In this document: in pieces, positions 9,833 through 18,653 of the stretch
How positions within the stretch are numbered: the stretch's first letter is position 1
How the letters are laid out: the number at the start of each line of letters is the position of its first letter
Assembly: GCA_019058515.1 (NCBI GenBank)
Contig: JAHPYY010000063.1
Span: 4,232-68,231 of the forward strand
DNA length: 64,000 bases
Direction: 5' to 3'
From: Promethearchaeota archaeon
Lineage (GTDB): Archaea > Asgardarchaeota > Lokiarchaeia > Sigynarchaeales > SOKP01
The notes under the pieces: model-generated
What the model was told of the DNA's origin: nothing
Seen by the model: only the letters and a program-made list of their open reading frames with translations
Databases searched by the model: none
Program-made: the position numbers and the translations under genes

Positions 9833-11545
9833 TTATCCTGGTGAAATCTTTATAACTACTTCTTGAATAAATTGTTTGGGAGATAATTTGTTGCTATTAT
9901 CCAATTCTGGAAAGATTTCTCTATAAACTTCACTCATAATCTTCCAATAATAACTAGATCTATGATAGCTTGCTTTTTCTCTATATCCAAAAACCTCTAC
10001 AAAAATTTTTTCTAAAGTAACGATTGAAGGCAAGGGATCTTTTTCCATTTCTTTAATAATTCTTCTTCGTCTATATTTTATAATTGCTTCTTTCATACTT
10101 GAAACTCTAAAAGTTTCTTGAACCCGTTGAAGTTTCCAGAAATGAAGGCTAAAGCTCTTTCCATCAGAGTAACCTGCTTTTTTAGCGAGTTCTTCTATTC
10201 CATTCCTTTTATCAATAAACCAACTAATCCATTGTGATTTATGAAATCCCTTTATTATCTGATTTTCATAATAATCATCAATTTCTTTTTGAACATTATT
10301 CCAATCTAATTGATCACCATGCAGTTTTTTACTTCTCAAAACTTTCTTTAAATCTTTAAGTGAAGTGGATTCCCCATACCATTCTCTAAACTCATCACCA
10401 TAGAAAAAATCATCCCCACGATTTACTGCTTTTGAAATTAATTTTCGATTAATATTAGGATTTTTTTCCAAAACTTTTTCAAACACAGGTTTAAATAATT
10501 TTTTGTAATAATTATTGAAAGATTCTTTCAATCTTTTCCTAATTAGTCCCTCGTGAAAATCTTCTTCATACAATTCATTCAGCATTTCTGTAATAATTGG
10601 TGGTCTATATCCTAAAGCAATTAGGAAAGAAGTATCGTACAAGGGTATTGTTCTATAATCTGTTTTACCTTCTGTTCTATCATGCATATTTAATCCTTCT
10701 GGATAGATAGTCCCAGTTTTTTTGTAATTGTTTGGAAGTTTATACCAATTTTCATTTTCATATAGAAAATTAGTAGAAAGGTGAACTTCGAGTATATTCA
10801 TAGTTAATAATCTATTTTCTAGTAAGCCTTCTACTATATTTTCATATTCTGTTTTAATTGTTGAATCTCCATTGTTTGAAATAATTCTTTTTGAATAAGT
10901 GTAAAGTTCTTTAATGCTGGTGAATCCCTTAAGTCGTTTTAAACCTTCTAAGAAAGTTTTTAAAATGAATCTAGAAGGATAATAATCATTTGATTCAAAA
11001 TGAGAATCTATTTTGGAATTTAGCCAATTAGTTATAGGATTTTGTGTTTTCAAATCGTAATTCTCTACAAAAAGCTTTATTGCCTCATTTAAATGGGTGA
11101 TCATTCGTTCCTTTTTTGTAAAAGCGGTATGTCCTATGTATGTATCTGTAGTTGTATCCATTCCAAATAGTGCCTTAATTTCATAGATAATTTGAACATA
11201 TCTCTTATTAATTTGATCGGCATAGAATTGAAATTCTGGATGGTCCCTTTTTATATAATCTCCAATTATTCCTTTATAAGGACTTACTAATCCGTGTACC
11301 TTATTATATATAGGTAATCTTCCCTCCTCAATTAATTCTTCCAGAATTTCTATTGCCTTATTGAACACAATTCTTTTTACATCTTGAGGTGGTTTTTCTG
11401 TAATTATTCTTTTAAATAAGTTTAGTCTTATACCTTTTTTCTCTGCCTTTTTGAATGCATATTTAATAGTATTTATTTCATTGTAAGTAAAGTTAGGATT
11501 TATATATTTAACCCAATCATCATTTTCATCTATATCTTTAGTCAT
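9833..11545 (-). CDS. Hypothetical protein beside an Avs-like gene
   Basis: A 570-residue, Lys/Glu/Tyr-rich, apparently soluble protein that I do not recognise. There is no signal peptide or clear membrane segment. Near residues 455-475 the stretch LAKKAGYSDGKSFSLHFWKL resembles an AraC-type helix-turn-helix recognition segment, but the resemblance is weak. A strongly basic patch (IKYRRRRIIKEM) follows, so nucleic-acid binding is plausible. It shares strand and region with the interrupted STAND/TPR gene upstream (193 bp gap) and sits between housekeeping genes rfcS and eno, which suggests one inserted accessory block. A defence-related role is only guilt by association. Confidence 0.6.
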   Translation of the reverse strand: MTKDIDENDDWVKYINPNFTYNEINTIKYAFKKAEKKGIRLNLFKRIITEKPPQDVKRIVFNKAIEILEELIEEGRLPIYNKVHGLVSPYKGIIGDYIKRDHPEFQFYADQINKRYVQIIYEIKALFGMDTTTDTYIGHTAFTKKERMITHLNEAIKLFVENYDLKTQNPITNWLNSKIDSHFESNDYYPSRFILKTFLEGLKRLKGFTSIKELYTYSKRIISNNGDSTIKTEYENIVEGLLENRLLTMNILEVHLSTNFLYENENWYKLPNNYKKTGTIYPEGLNMHDRTEGKTDYRTIPLYDTSFLIALGYRPPIITEMLNELYEEDFHEGLIRKRLKESFNNYYKKLFKPVFEKVLEKNPNINRKLISKAVNRGDDFFYGDEFREWYGESTSLKDLKKVLRSKKLHGDQLDWNNVQKEIDDYYENQIIKGFHKSQWISWFIDKRNGIEELAKKAGYSDGKSFSLHFWKLQRVQETFRVSSMKEAIIKYRRRRIIKEMEKDPLPSIVTLEKIFVEVFGYREKASYHRSSYYWKIMSEVYREIFPELDNSNKLSPKQFIQEVVIKISPG

Positions 11546-11738
11546 AAATACTTGATTCTTATTTATATTTAGTTCACTATTTATAATTTTTAACTAAAAA
11601 ATTTTGTACTACGATGATAAATTGTTTATATCAAACCTACTAATAATTTTTTTAAAAGGTTTATTTTTTCTAAAATTTGAAGTAAATATATTCATGTGGG
11701 GTACTTCAGAGTATTGATTTAGATACTGGTCTCGTTTT

Positions 11739-13232
11739 TTATTTAATATACTGAATGAATAATTTAGCTTGATCGACTAGTTCAGGTCTATCTTCTATAA
11801 TTTCTTCTATCCATTTTTTAATAGTATCCAAGCTAATATTCTCTGGTAAAATTAATCCATAATAGCCTTCTCTTCCAATAATGGATAAAGCATCTATTCT
11901 TCCAAACTTGGTAAGATCAGCAGTCTCCTTATCAATTTCTGAAAAAATAGGAGCAGGATAAGTTCCTCCTAACTCTCTATATTCTAATAGCTTCTCAATG
12001 CTAATTTTAAATTTTCCTAAGTTCCAAAAAGCAAATATTAACCAATAACTAGTCATTGTGATTTTATCTAGGTCTAAATCTAATTTTATGGCAATAGAGA
12101 GACTTTCCTCTAAAGTTCGACGCGCTTTTTGGTATTGTCCAATTTGACATAATAAATACCCTTTGAAATGTAAAGATTTAGCAATTCTTTTTTCTAATTT
12201 TAATTTTTGATCAATTTTGAGACATTTGTCTGCATATTCTAATGCTTGATTAAATTTACCCAATTTCTCTAAAGTACTACTCAAACAATCATATAAAAAA
12301 TATCTTTTCATAATTTCACCAGAAAAATCAGGGATAGGGTCTTCGTGACATTGTTGAACTAAAAGAGCTTTCTTTAAGTATTTTAGAGACCGTGTATAGT
12401 CCTTGTACCGATTATATATAATCCCTAATAGTTGAAAGCTTTCTGAAGTTGACCTTTTTAAATTTTTAATTAAACATAATTTGATATTCTTTCTTATAAC
12501 CTTGAAGTAATAATTTTGCATTTCAGCTTCTATATCTTTAAATAGCAAATTCAGATAAGCTAATGAATTAGAGGACTTAATTCTGATCTTAATATCTTCA
12601 CTTTTACTTAATTCTTCGTAATACTTCAAAACATTATCAATATTATCAGGAGATTCTTCTGCTAGAGTACTTGCTATTTCGTATTTGATCAAATCGTTTT
12701 TAAGCATATCTTCTGGACAATTTAAAGCCTTATTATAGAAAATTAGAGCATTTTTAGGTTCTTCAATTATTCTAAATACTCTACCTCGGAAATAATGAAC
12801 TGCATCAATATTGTTTACATCTTTATATAATAACATTTCTTCAGTAGCTTCTAAGAGAAAATCGAAAAATCCATTTAAATACAACCATTTTAAAAAAGGT
12901 ATAATTTTTTCTTTAGCATGTTTTATTAACCCCGTCTCAAGCGAATGATAAATTTGTTCATATGCCTCACTAATATTTAATTTAGGAAGATTTTCATAGT
13001 AATTTTCTGCAAATTGATGAAGTAAATTCAAATCAGAGGGATTAATTTTTGATATGATAAAAAATCTAATCAAATTATGAATTGTATAATAGTTTCTACT
13101 TATTTCCCATGGCATTATGATAAACATTTTCAAAAGAGACATAAATTTGTTTGTAGCTTTATCCAAGTCTTCAATAAAATTGATTGCACTTAATTTGAAT
13201 GGAATTCTTAAAATTGACAAATTTTTCAGCAT
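11739..13232 (-). CDS. TPR-repeat C-terminal part of an Avs-like STAND protein
   Basis: This 497-residue frame starts with MLKNLSILRIPFKLSAIN, which matches the winged-helix segment that normally follows the NTPase domain inside a STAND ATPase (pattern LSIFRxPFxxxAI, later YTIHNLIRFFII). From about residue 130 to 430 it consists of tetratricopeptide-like helical pairs, for example ALEYADKCLKIDQKLKLEK and ALIFYNKALNCPEDMLK. It is in the same reading frame as the gene directly upstream, separated only by TAG plus two sense codons (AGA AAG) before this ATG. The likely reading is therefore one ancestral protein broken by a nonsense codon, with this part as the sensor half. Reinitiation from the ATG at 13232 could still make two polypeptides; the GAGAAAG just upstream is a weak ribosome-binding sequence. 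Confidence 0.7.
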   Translation of the reverse strand: MLKNLSILRIPFKLSAINFIEDLDKATNKFMSLLKMFIIMPWEISRNYYTIHNLIRFFIISKINPSDLNLLHQFAENYYENLPKLNISEAYEQIYHSLETGLIKHAKEKIIPFLKWLYLNGFFDFLLEATEEMLLYKDVNNIDAVHYFRGRVFRIIEEPKNALIFYNKALNCPEDMLKNDLIKYEIASTLAEESPDNIDNVLKYYEELSKSEDIKIRIKSSNSLAYLNLLFKDIEAEMQNYYFKVIRKNIKLCLIKNLKRSTSESFQLLGIIYNRYKDYTRSLKYLKKALLVQQCHEDPIPDFSGEIMKRYFLYDCLSSTLEKLGKFNQALEYADKCLKIDQKLKLEKRIAKSLHFKGYLLCQIGQYQKARRTLEESLSIAIKLDLDLDKITMTSYWLIFAFWNLGKFKISIEKLLEYRELGGTYPAPIFSEIDKETADLTKFGRIDALSIIGREGYYGLILPENISLDTIKKWIEEIIEDRPELVDQAKLFIQYIK

Positions 13233-13238
13233 CTTTCT

Positions 13239-14753
13239 CTAACTTTCACTTAGAATCTCCCAAATTTCATTATGTATATAATTTCCAAGATCTACTCCAT
13301 ATTCAAATATATTACTAGAAATTTCGTCCAAAGAGATCCATTGAGAGAGAAAGACAACCATCCGCATGAAATAGGGGTGTCCTTCCAATTTTTGATGAAT
13401 ATCTATTAAGATTTCTTCAATTGGTTCATTTAAATTAAATTGGCTAAAGTAGTATTTCAATAAAATTATACTCTTATCTTCTTTCAATCCTTTTAATGTA
13501 TATTGATAAGGTGGATTTAGAAAATTATGTTCTGCTATTGCTTCTCGTGTAATAATAAATAACCTACCTTGGTTCATGATTTCATTACATTTTTGCAGTA
13601 AGGGAAGGATTCTACTATTTTTTTTGTAATTAAAATTATCAACTATAACAATACTTTTAAATCTCTCAATTAAGTTTGCCGCAATCTGAATTCTCCTGTG
13701 AATTTGAGAGGATGATTTTAGCACATTTATCAATTCGGAATCATTAAAATTATTGTTAAAATTCATGGCAATATTTACTAAAATATTTTCTAAATTGGAC
13801 ATATTATTTAAATCCAACCAAATGACATGTAAATCGCTAATAAACAATTCTAAAAATTGGGATATTAAATAAGTTTTGCCAATTCCTGCAATTCCATTAA
13901 TTATAATCGTATTATTTAATTTCAATGCTTCTCGTAAATGTTTGAGCTCAGAATTCCTTCCAATAAAAAAGATTGGGTGTGGAGAAGTATATAAGATTTG
14001 ATTATCAATTGAAATCTTTTCACTTAATTCATTATTCATTTCTGTATTAGTTATTTTGAAGGGAGATGATAATTCTTCTTTTAAATCGTTGACAGTTACT
14101 ACATTTGTCACGCTGAAAAACTTTGAGGCAATATTTGAATATTTAAAGAGAGCTAAATCTAAATCAGTCGCTGTAATTTTTAAAATTTTGATTTTCCCCA
14201 ACACTTTAAAAATCTTATCTAAATTCTTTTCAATTTCAAAGTCTTGAAGTGTCTTATATGATCTTATAATTTTTTCTGCCCAACCTTTTATTTCCTTCTC
14301 TTCAAATTTATTACTATTTAATTCATTAAATAGATTAATTGCATTTTCTTTAAAATCATTAGAAACAGCAAAATAATAAGTAAAATTATTTGGATCTGAG
14401 ATTAAGCTAGTATCATCCAAATAATAAAGCACAAATTTGATTATTTCTTCTCCGACTTTATTTCTTGATAATTTATCTTCGTATTTTTTACATTGTATTA
14501 ATCCAACATTTAATCCTTTCCATGTGAGTAAGCAATCTCTTCCACGATCTTTTGTACCTGGCATTAAATGAACATCATCAAATTTCTTTTCAAATTCTCC
14601 TCTATTTATTTTCTCTTTAAAAATGTAATATAATAGAATTTCAAATTGATTATTATCTAAATTATTATACGGAAATCCATGGCTTTGATAGGGTATAGGG
14701 CGATTAATATTTTCCAGTTCATTTTTAATTTGCTCTGGATTTATATATTTCAA
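13239..14753 (-). CDS. Mrr-like nuclease plus STAND NTPase (Avs-like, N-terminal part)
   Basis: The N-terminal ~110 residues look like an Mrr/PD-(D/E)xK nuclease: FEILLYYIF near 37-45, then KDRGRDCLL with D73, then IQCKKY at 86-91 supplying the Q-x-K core. A NACHT/NB-ARC-type STAND ATPase follows: FIGRNSELKHL from about 263, Walker A GIAGIGKT at 287-294, Walker B IVIVDNF at 368-374 and LFIITRE near 398-404. The frame stops at TAG (13239-13241) in the middle of the expected winged-helix segment, and the next frame continues it. Nuclease-STAND-TPR is the architecture of Avs (antiviral STAND) proteins, which recognise phage proteins and then degrade DNA. Function in this organism is inferred. 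Domain calls are good; integrity of the gene is doubtful. Confidence 0.75.
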   Translation of the reverse strand: MKYINPEQIKNELENINRPIPYQSHGFPYNNLDNNQFEILLYYIFKEKINRGEFEKKFDDVHLMPGTKDRGRDCLLTWKGLNVGLIQCKKYEDKLSRNKVGEEIIKFVLYYLDDTSLISDPNNFTYYFAVSNDFKENAINLFNELNSNKFEEKEIKGWAEKIIRSYKTLQDFEIEKNLDKIFKVLGKIKILKITATDLDLALFKYSNIASKFFSVTNVVTVNDLKEELSSPFKITNTEMNNELSEKISIDNQILYTSPHPIFFIGRNSELKHLREALKLNNTIIINGIAGIGKTYLISQFLELFISDLHVIWLDLNNMSNLENILVNIAMNFNNNFNDSELINVLKSSSQIHRRIQIAANLIERFKSIVIVDNFNYKKNSRILPLLQKCNEIMNQGRLFIITREAIAEHNFLNPPYQYTLKGLKEDKSIILLKYYFSQFNLNEPIEEILIDIHQKLEGHPYFMRMVVFLSQWISLDEISSNIFEYGVDLGNYIHNEIWEILSES

Positions 14754-15101
14754 GATCTTTCTCCCTGTCTTTTGATAATTAATTTTTCCTATTTTCTAGG
14801 TTTCTTCATGTAATGGTACATATAGTTTCTTTTATAAAAAAATATATTATTGTCTTATTGTAAGTCTTTTAATGTACAATTCAAATAGAAATTGAATTAT
14901 TCTATTATTGATGATTATTATAAACCTAGGTGAATAAAATAGATCAAGTTTTTTAATAAAAACCTTATTAATCTATGATATCATTCCTATCCACCTTATA
15001 CCGATTTATGCTAAACACAATAAAGAAGAAACTATTAAGAATGCGGTTTTCTTTATTCATAATTAATAATCCTATTTAAAAAAATTTGATGAGTACTAAA
15101 T
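14754..15101. other. Intergenic region upstream of the Avs-like gene and enolase
   Basis: This 348-bp spacer lies between divergent genes and is very AT-rich. It holds a small hairpin-like inverted repeat AATTCAA/TTGAATT near 14880-14900. An 8-bp inverted pair, CTAGGTTT at 14796-14803 and AAACCTAG at 14922-14929, lies 118 bp apart. The enolase promoter should lie in its right half. No gene is supported. Confidence 0.35.
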
Positions 15102-16406
15102 ATGACTGATTTTCAAATAACCAAGATTAAATCACGTTGGATTTTAGATTCCAGAGGAAATCCAACCGTAGAAACTGATGTTTATGCTAACGATCACTTT
15201 GCTAGAGCTGCTGTACCTTCTGGTGCCTCTACTGGAGTGCTAGAAGCGTTAGAACTAAGAGATAAAGGAAAAGCGTTTTTAGGGAAACACGTTTTACAAG
15301 CCGTTTCAAATGTTAACGATGTAATTGCGAAATCCCTAGTTAATATGGATGTAAGAATCCAACGCGAAATTGACAACAGGATGATCGAATTAGACGGAAC
15401 TGAAAATAAAAGTAAATTGGGAGCAAATGCAATCCTATCTGTGTCTTTAGCAGCAGCTAAACTAGCTGCGCTTCTTTCGAATAAACCTTTATATTCCTAC
15501 CTACACGAGATTAGTTATAGTAAAACTTCTGAAAGTTTTCTACTTCCTATACCTTGTTGTAACATCATAAATGGGGGGGAACACGCAGGAAATAACTTAG
15601 CAATACAAGAATTTATGGTTTTACCGATAGGGGCAAAAAGTTTTGCAGCTGCGATTCAATCGGTATCTGAAGTATATCATACGCTTAAAGGCTTACTAAG
15701 TAAAAAGTATGGAAAGACTGCGATAAATGTTGGAGACGAGGGGGGATTTGCTCCAAATTTATCAACCACAAGAGAGGCGTTAGATGTGATATTAGAAGCT
15801 GTTGAGCAAGCGGGCTATTTAGAAGGAACAGATTTTGTATTAGGGCTAGACGCTGCTGCCAGCGAATTTTTTAAAAACGGTGTGTATTTTATTGATGATA
15901 AAAAACTTTCAGAAGAGGAATTATTACAATACTACCTTGATCTGACTCACGATTATCCATTAAAATCAATTGAAGATCCCTTTGATGAAAAAGCGTTCAG
16001 CGGTTTTGCAAATTTGACAGCCAAAGTCGACAAATCCATTCAGATTGTTTGCGACGATATTACGGTGACAAACATTAAGATACTCGAAAAAGCGATACAG
16101 CAAAAAGCAGGAAGCGCGCTATTATTAAAAGTTAATCAAATAGGTTCTTTGTCCGAAGCGATAGATGCAGCTAAAATGGCTTTTAATAATAACTTCAACG
16201 TTATGGTTTCGCACCGATCGGGAGAAACCGAAGATTCATTTATAGCCGATTTGGCTGTTGGATTATGCACTGGCCAGTTAAAGACCGGAGCTACTTGTAG
16301 GTCGGACAGATGTAGCAAGTTCAACCAATTGCTTAGAATACAGGAAGAACTTGGGGAGAAAGCTCGATACCCAACCGATTTTGCTTCATGGAGTAAGTTT
16401 CAGTAA
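15102..16406 (+). CDS. eno: Enolase (phosphopyruvate hydratase)
   Basis: Interconverts 2-phosphoglycerate and phosphoenolpyruvate in glycolysis and gluconeogenesis. Clear family blocks are ILDSRGNPTVETDVY (residues 14-28), VPSGASTGVLEALELRD (38-54), INVGDEGGFAPN, SIEDPFDE and LLLKVNQIGSLSEA near residue 340, ending in SHRSGETEDSFIADLAVG. Length 434 is normal. The 3' end overlaps the convergent methylase gene by 7 bp (16400-16406). There is no operon partner on the plus strand. Confidence 0.97.
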   Translation: MTDFQITKIKSRWILDSRGNPTVETDVYANDHFARAAVPSGASTGVLEALELRDKGKAFLGKHVLQAVSNVNDVIAKSLVNMDVRIQREIDNRMIELDGTENKSKLGANAILSVSLAAAKLAALLSNKPLYSYLHEISYSKTSESFLLPIPCCNIINGGEHAGNNLAIQEFMVLPIGAKSFAAAIQSVSEVYHTLKGLLSKKYGKTAINVGDEGGFAPNLSTTREALDVILEAVEQAGYLEGTDFVLGLDAAASEFFKNGVYFIDDKKLSEEELLQYYLDLTHDYPLKSIEDPFDEKAFSGFANLTAKVDKSIQIVCDDITVTNIKILEKAIQQKAGSALLLKVNQIGSLSEAIDAAKMAFNNNFNVMVSHRSGETEDSFIADLAVGLCTGQLKTGATCRSDRCSKFNQLLRIQEELGEKARYPTDFASWSKFQ

Positions 16407-17062
16407 TCCACTTTTTTTATGAACCTAAAAATATTAACATATACCTTTTTTGTTTTCATAAAATGAAATGGATAGCTTTTTTCTAACTCGAGGTAATAGG
16501 GAAACATATAATCTATATCCCAATTATATTTTCTAATGAATTTTCTTATGAAATTGTAAATTTTTTCCCCTGCTAAATGAATTGAATAAACAATGTCGGA
16601 GATTTTAAACGCATTGGTTAAAAACTCTCTGTCGGCTTTTTCTTTCTGAACACCAAAAGGAGGGTTCATGATGGTCGTTATTGGGACATTACCTATAAAG
16701 TCTGTTATATAAATCGCAAGTTTTCTAATATCTACGCAAATTGGATGAATTAGACTATGAAGATTTAGATTCTTCGCGTTTTTTCTTAACACTTTGATTG
16801 CATCAAGATCGATATCGCAACTTAAAACTAATTTAGGATTAAGGAAAGCACTAGCAATGGACAATCTACCAGTGCCAGAACCAAAATCTACTATTATTTT
16901 GTCTTTGATATCGTCATTCTCCACACCTGCAAAATACACTACATCAGCGGCAGATGTAGCGTCGATAGTATACTGCTCAAAATTAATTTTAGGATCAATG
17001 AAGCTTTCTACATTTTGGAGCAGCGAGATGAGAGTTTTTTTATTCAGCCTAGATATCATCAT
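16400..17062 (-). CDS. METTL5-like RNA methylase (COG2263 type)
   Basis: SAM-dependent N6-adenine-type methyltransferase. The SAM-binding motif IIVDFGSGTGRLSIAS spans about residues 56-71. The catalytic NPPF motif appears as TIMNPPFGVQKEKADREF with NPPFG at 133-137, followed by YSIHLAG. The 220-residue length and this motif set match the archaeal COG2263 family related to human METTL5, which methylates small-subunit rRNA. The substrate here is inferred from that family. It ends in TGA at 16400-16402, which shows that UGA works as an ordinary stop in this genome. Confidence 0.85.
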   Translation of the reverse strand: MMISRLNKKTLISLLQNVESFIDPKINFEQYTIDATSAADVVYFAGVENDDIKDKIIVDFGSGTGRLSIASAFLNPKLVLSCDIDLDAIKVLRKNAKNLNLHSLIHPICVDIRKLAIYITDFIGNVPITTIMNPPFGVQKEKADREFLTNAFKISDIVYSIHLAGEKIYNFIRKFIRKYNWDIDYMFPYYLELEKSYPFHFMKTKKVYVNIFRFIKKVDY

Positions 17063-17165
17063 TGACGCAGGTTCTTATTTCTGATTATCATTAACTTTAT
17101 TTTACTTAAAAAACTTTTTTTAATTAAGAAGTGTAAAGAATACAATTCGAAAGTTGAATCTAATA

Positions 17166-17753
17166 ATGGTTAAAGATAAAAAAATCGTAATTACTGGTGA
17201 ATATCTTGGAGTAATAGAAGAATATTTACCTAACAAAAATTCTACCTTTGTTCAGAACGGAAAAATATATGCTACTAAATCAGGAATGGTAGAAATCGAT
17301 CAAAGTAAAAAAGAAATAGAAATTAAAACCCACCAAGAAGAAGATAGAAAAGTCGTAAGGATAGGAGATATCGTTATAGGTACTATTTTGCACCTTCGAA
17401 AGTTTTCTGTGGGCTTAAACTTTTATACTATTAACAAAAAAATTCATTTTAATAGCTGCTATTTCGGAAACATTCATGTGTCTCAAATTTCACACAAATA
17501 CATCGATCAAATCAAAGAAGCTTTTCAGCCAACCGACATTGTTAGAGCCAAGGTTATCGAACAAAGTTTCAACGAATATAATTTAAGTACTGTTGGTAAG
17601 AATTTGGGAGTAATTCACGCTGATTGCGTAATCTGCGGCACCCCTCTTGATAAGGTTGGTTTTAACAAGCTTAAATGTTCAATGTGTGAAAATATCGAAA
17701 CAAGAAAGCTAGCTTCTGATTATCGCCAAATAGAGAATAATTTAAGGTTCTAA
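17166..17753 (+). CDS. csl4: Exosome RNA-binding subunit Csl4
   Basis: Cap subunit of the archaeal exosome, which degrades RNA 3' to 5'. The N-terminal domain (GEYLGVIEEYLPNKNSTF) and the central S1-type domain (RIGDIVIGTILHLRKFSV onward) are followed by a C-terminal zinc ribbon, CVICGTPLDK then LKCSMCEN. I take the ATG at 17166; an in-frame TTG at 17154 would add only four residues. The gene leads a plus-strand run with a small protein and rpo11, the arrangement seen in many archaea. Confidence 0.9.
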   Translation: MVKDKKIVITGEYLGVIEEYLPNKNSTFVQNGKIYATKSGMVEIDQSKKEIEIKTHQEEDRKVVRIGDIVIGTILHLRKFSVGLNFYTINKKIHFNSCYFGNIHVSQISHKYIDQIKEAFQPTDIVRAKVIEQSFNEYNLSTVGKNLGVIHADCVICGTPLDKVGFNKLKCSMCENIETRKLASDYRQIENNLRF

Positions 17754-17802
17754 CCGATTATAAACGGTTACTAGTGTAATTTTAAGAAATCAAGGGATAA
17801 TA

Positions 17803-18021
17803 TTGCCTAGATCTGTAAAGAAAACGCTTAATTTTTACAATAATACGGGTTCACTTGAGATTGGAATCGAATTTTTAGAAAAGATAAGAAAAAAAGTCAC
17901 CTATCTTAATTTAAAAGCAGAAATTGAAGGTAATAAAATCAAAGTAATAATTTTTGGTCCTAGAGATCTCCAATATCTTGCTATTGAGACCATACGAGAT
18001 ATAGCGAAAATTTTGGAGTAA
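17803..18021 (+). CDS. Small conserved protein between csl4 and rpo11, possibly Pcc1-like
   Basis: A 72-residue protein starting at TTG (17803). Predicted elements run helix (SLEIGIEFLEKIRKK), strand (VTYLNLKAEIE), strand (KIKVIIFGP), helix (LQYLAIETIRDIAKIL). That order and length resemble Pcc1, the small dimerising subunit of the KEOPS tRNA-t6A complex, whose gene often sits in the archaeal exosome/polymerase neighbourhood. No diagnostic residue proves it. It lies 49 bp after csl4 and 93 bp before rpo11, so it is probably co-transcribed. Confidence 0.55.
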   Translation: MPRSVKKTLNFYNNTGSLEIGIEFLEKIRKKVTYLNLKAEIEGNKIKVIIFGPRDLQYLAIETIRDIAKILE

Positions 18022-18114
18022 TTAGTAATTTTAGGTTGATTTCAGATAAATATGATAAAAGATAAATTCTATAGATCATATTCAATTATAACCTGACTCA
18101 TATTTTCATATACC

Positions 18115-18624
18115 ATGGCTAAGAAAAAAGCAACTAAAGAAGAAATTGAAGAAGAGGACTTTGGAGACCTCGTTGATGACGAATTTGAAGACGACGATGT
18201 AGAAAGTGTTTATCCCGATTTAGATAAAAAGAAAGAGGTTTCAAAGCCAAAAGAAGAGCAAATCGCCGAAGAAATGGAAGAAGGAGAGGAGGAAATTGAC
18301 GAATTTGATGTTGATATAGAAGATGAACTTCAACCTGTTGAATATAAATACTTAGATATTGAAATAAAGCATGGTTTGGGAGATAATGATTACGAAGTTT
18401 CAGTGAAAGGACAATCTCACGGTTTTTGTAATATTCTTGTCAAACACTTGCTAGATATCGAAGGCGTAAATATAGCTGCGTATAAGGTTACAAGACTTCA
18501 ACCACCTCAAATCTTTATTCGCCTTGAAAACGGATTTGATATTAAAGAGATTCTTTTCAAAGGAATAAGTTCCTTAAGAGAAGAAGTAGAATCTGTGGAA
18601 AAAGTATTCCAAAAACTAATGTGA
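18115..18624 (+). CDS. rpo11: RNA polymerase subunit Rpo11 (RpoL) with acidic N-terminal extension
   Basis: Rpb11-like assembly subunit that pairs with Rpo3 in the polymerase platform. The C-terminal ~90 residues carry the family pattern: DNDYEVSVKGQSHGFCNILV, HLLDIEGVNIAAYKV and QPPQIFIRLENG. The first ~75 residues are an extra, strongly acidic and probably disordered tail (EEIEEEDFGDLVDDEFEDDD). Most archaeal RpoL proteins are only about 90-100 residues. The start ATG at 18115 reads MAKKKATKEE. It ends TGA then TAA. Confidence 0.9.
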   Translation: MAKKKATKEEIEEEDFGDLVDDEFEDDDVESVYPDLDKKKEVSKPKEEQIAEEMEEGEEEIDEFDVDIEDELQPVEYKYLDIEIKHGLGDNDYEVSVKGQSHGFCNILVKHLLDIEGVNIAAYKVTRLQPPQIFIRLENGFDIKEILFKGISSLREEVESVEKVFQKLM

Positions 18625-18653
18625 TAAGTATCTACTTCTCATTAAATTTTTAA

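Noticed and set aside
13239..13241. Pyrrolysine at the TAG inside the Avs-like gene
   Set aside because: TAG is an ordinary stop for truA, rfcS and the M28 gene, and no pylS or tRNA-Pyl is visible here. It is kept only as one option in the finding.
14796..14929. Inverted pair CTAGGTTT/AAACCTAG as ends of a mobile element
   Set aside because: The arms are 8 bp long and enclose only 118 bp without a gene, which is not beyond chance in this composition.
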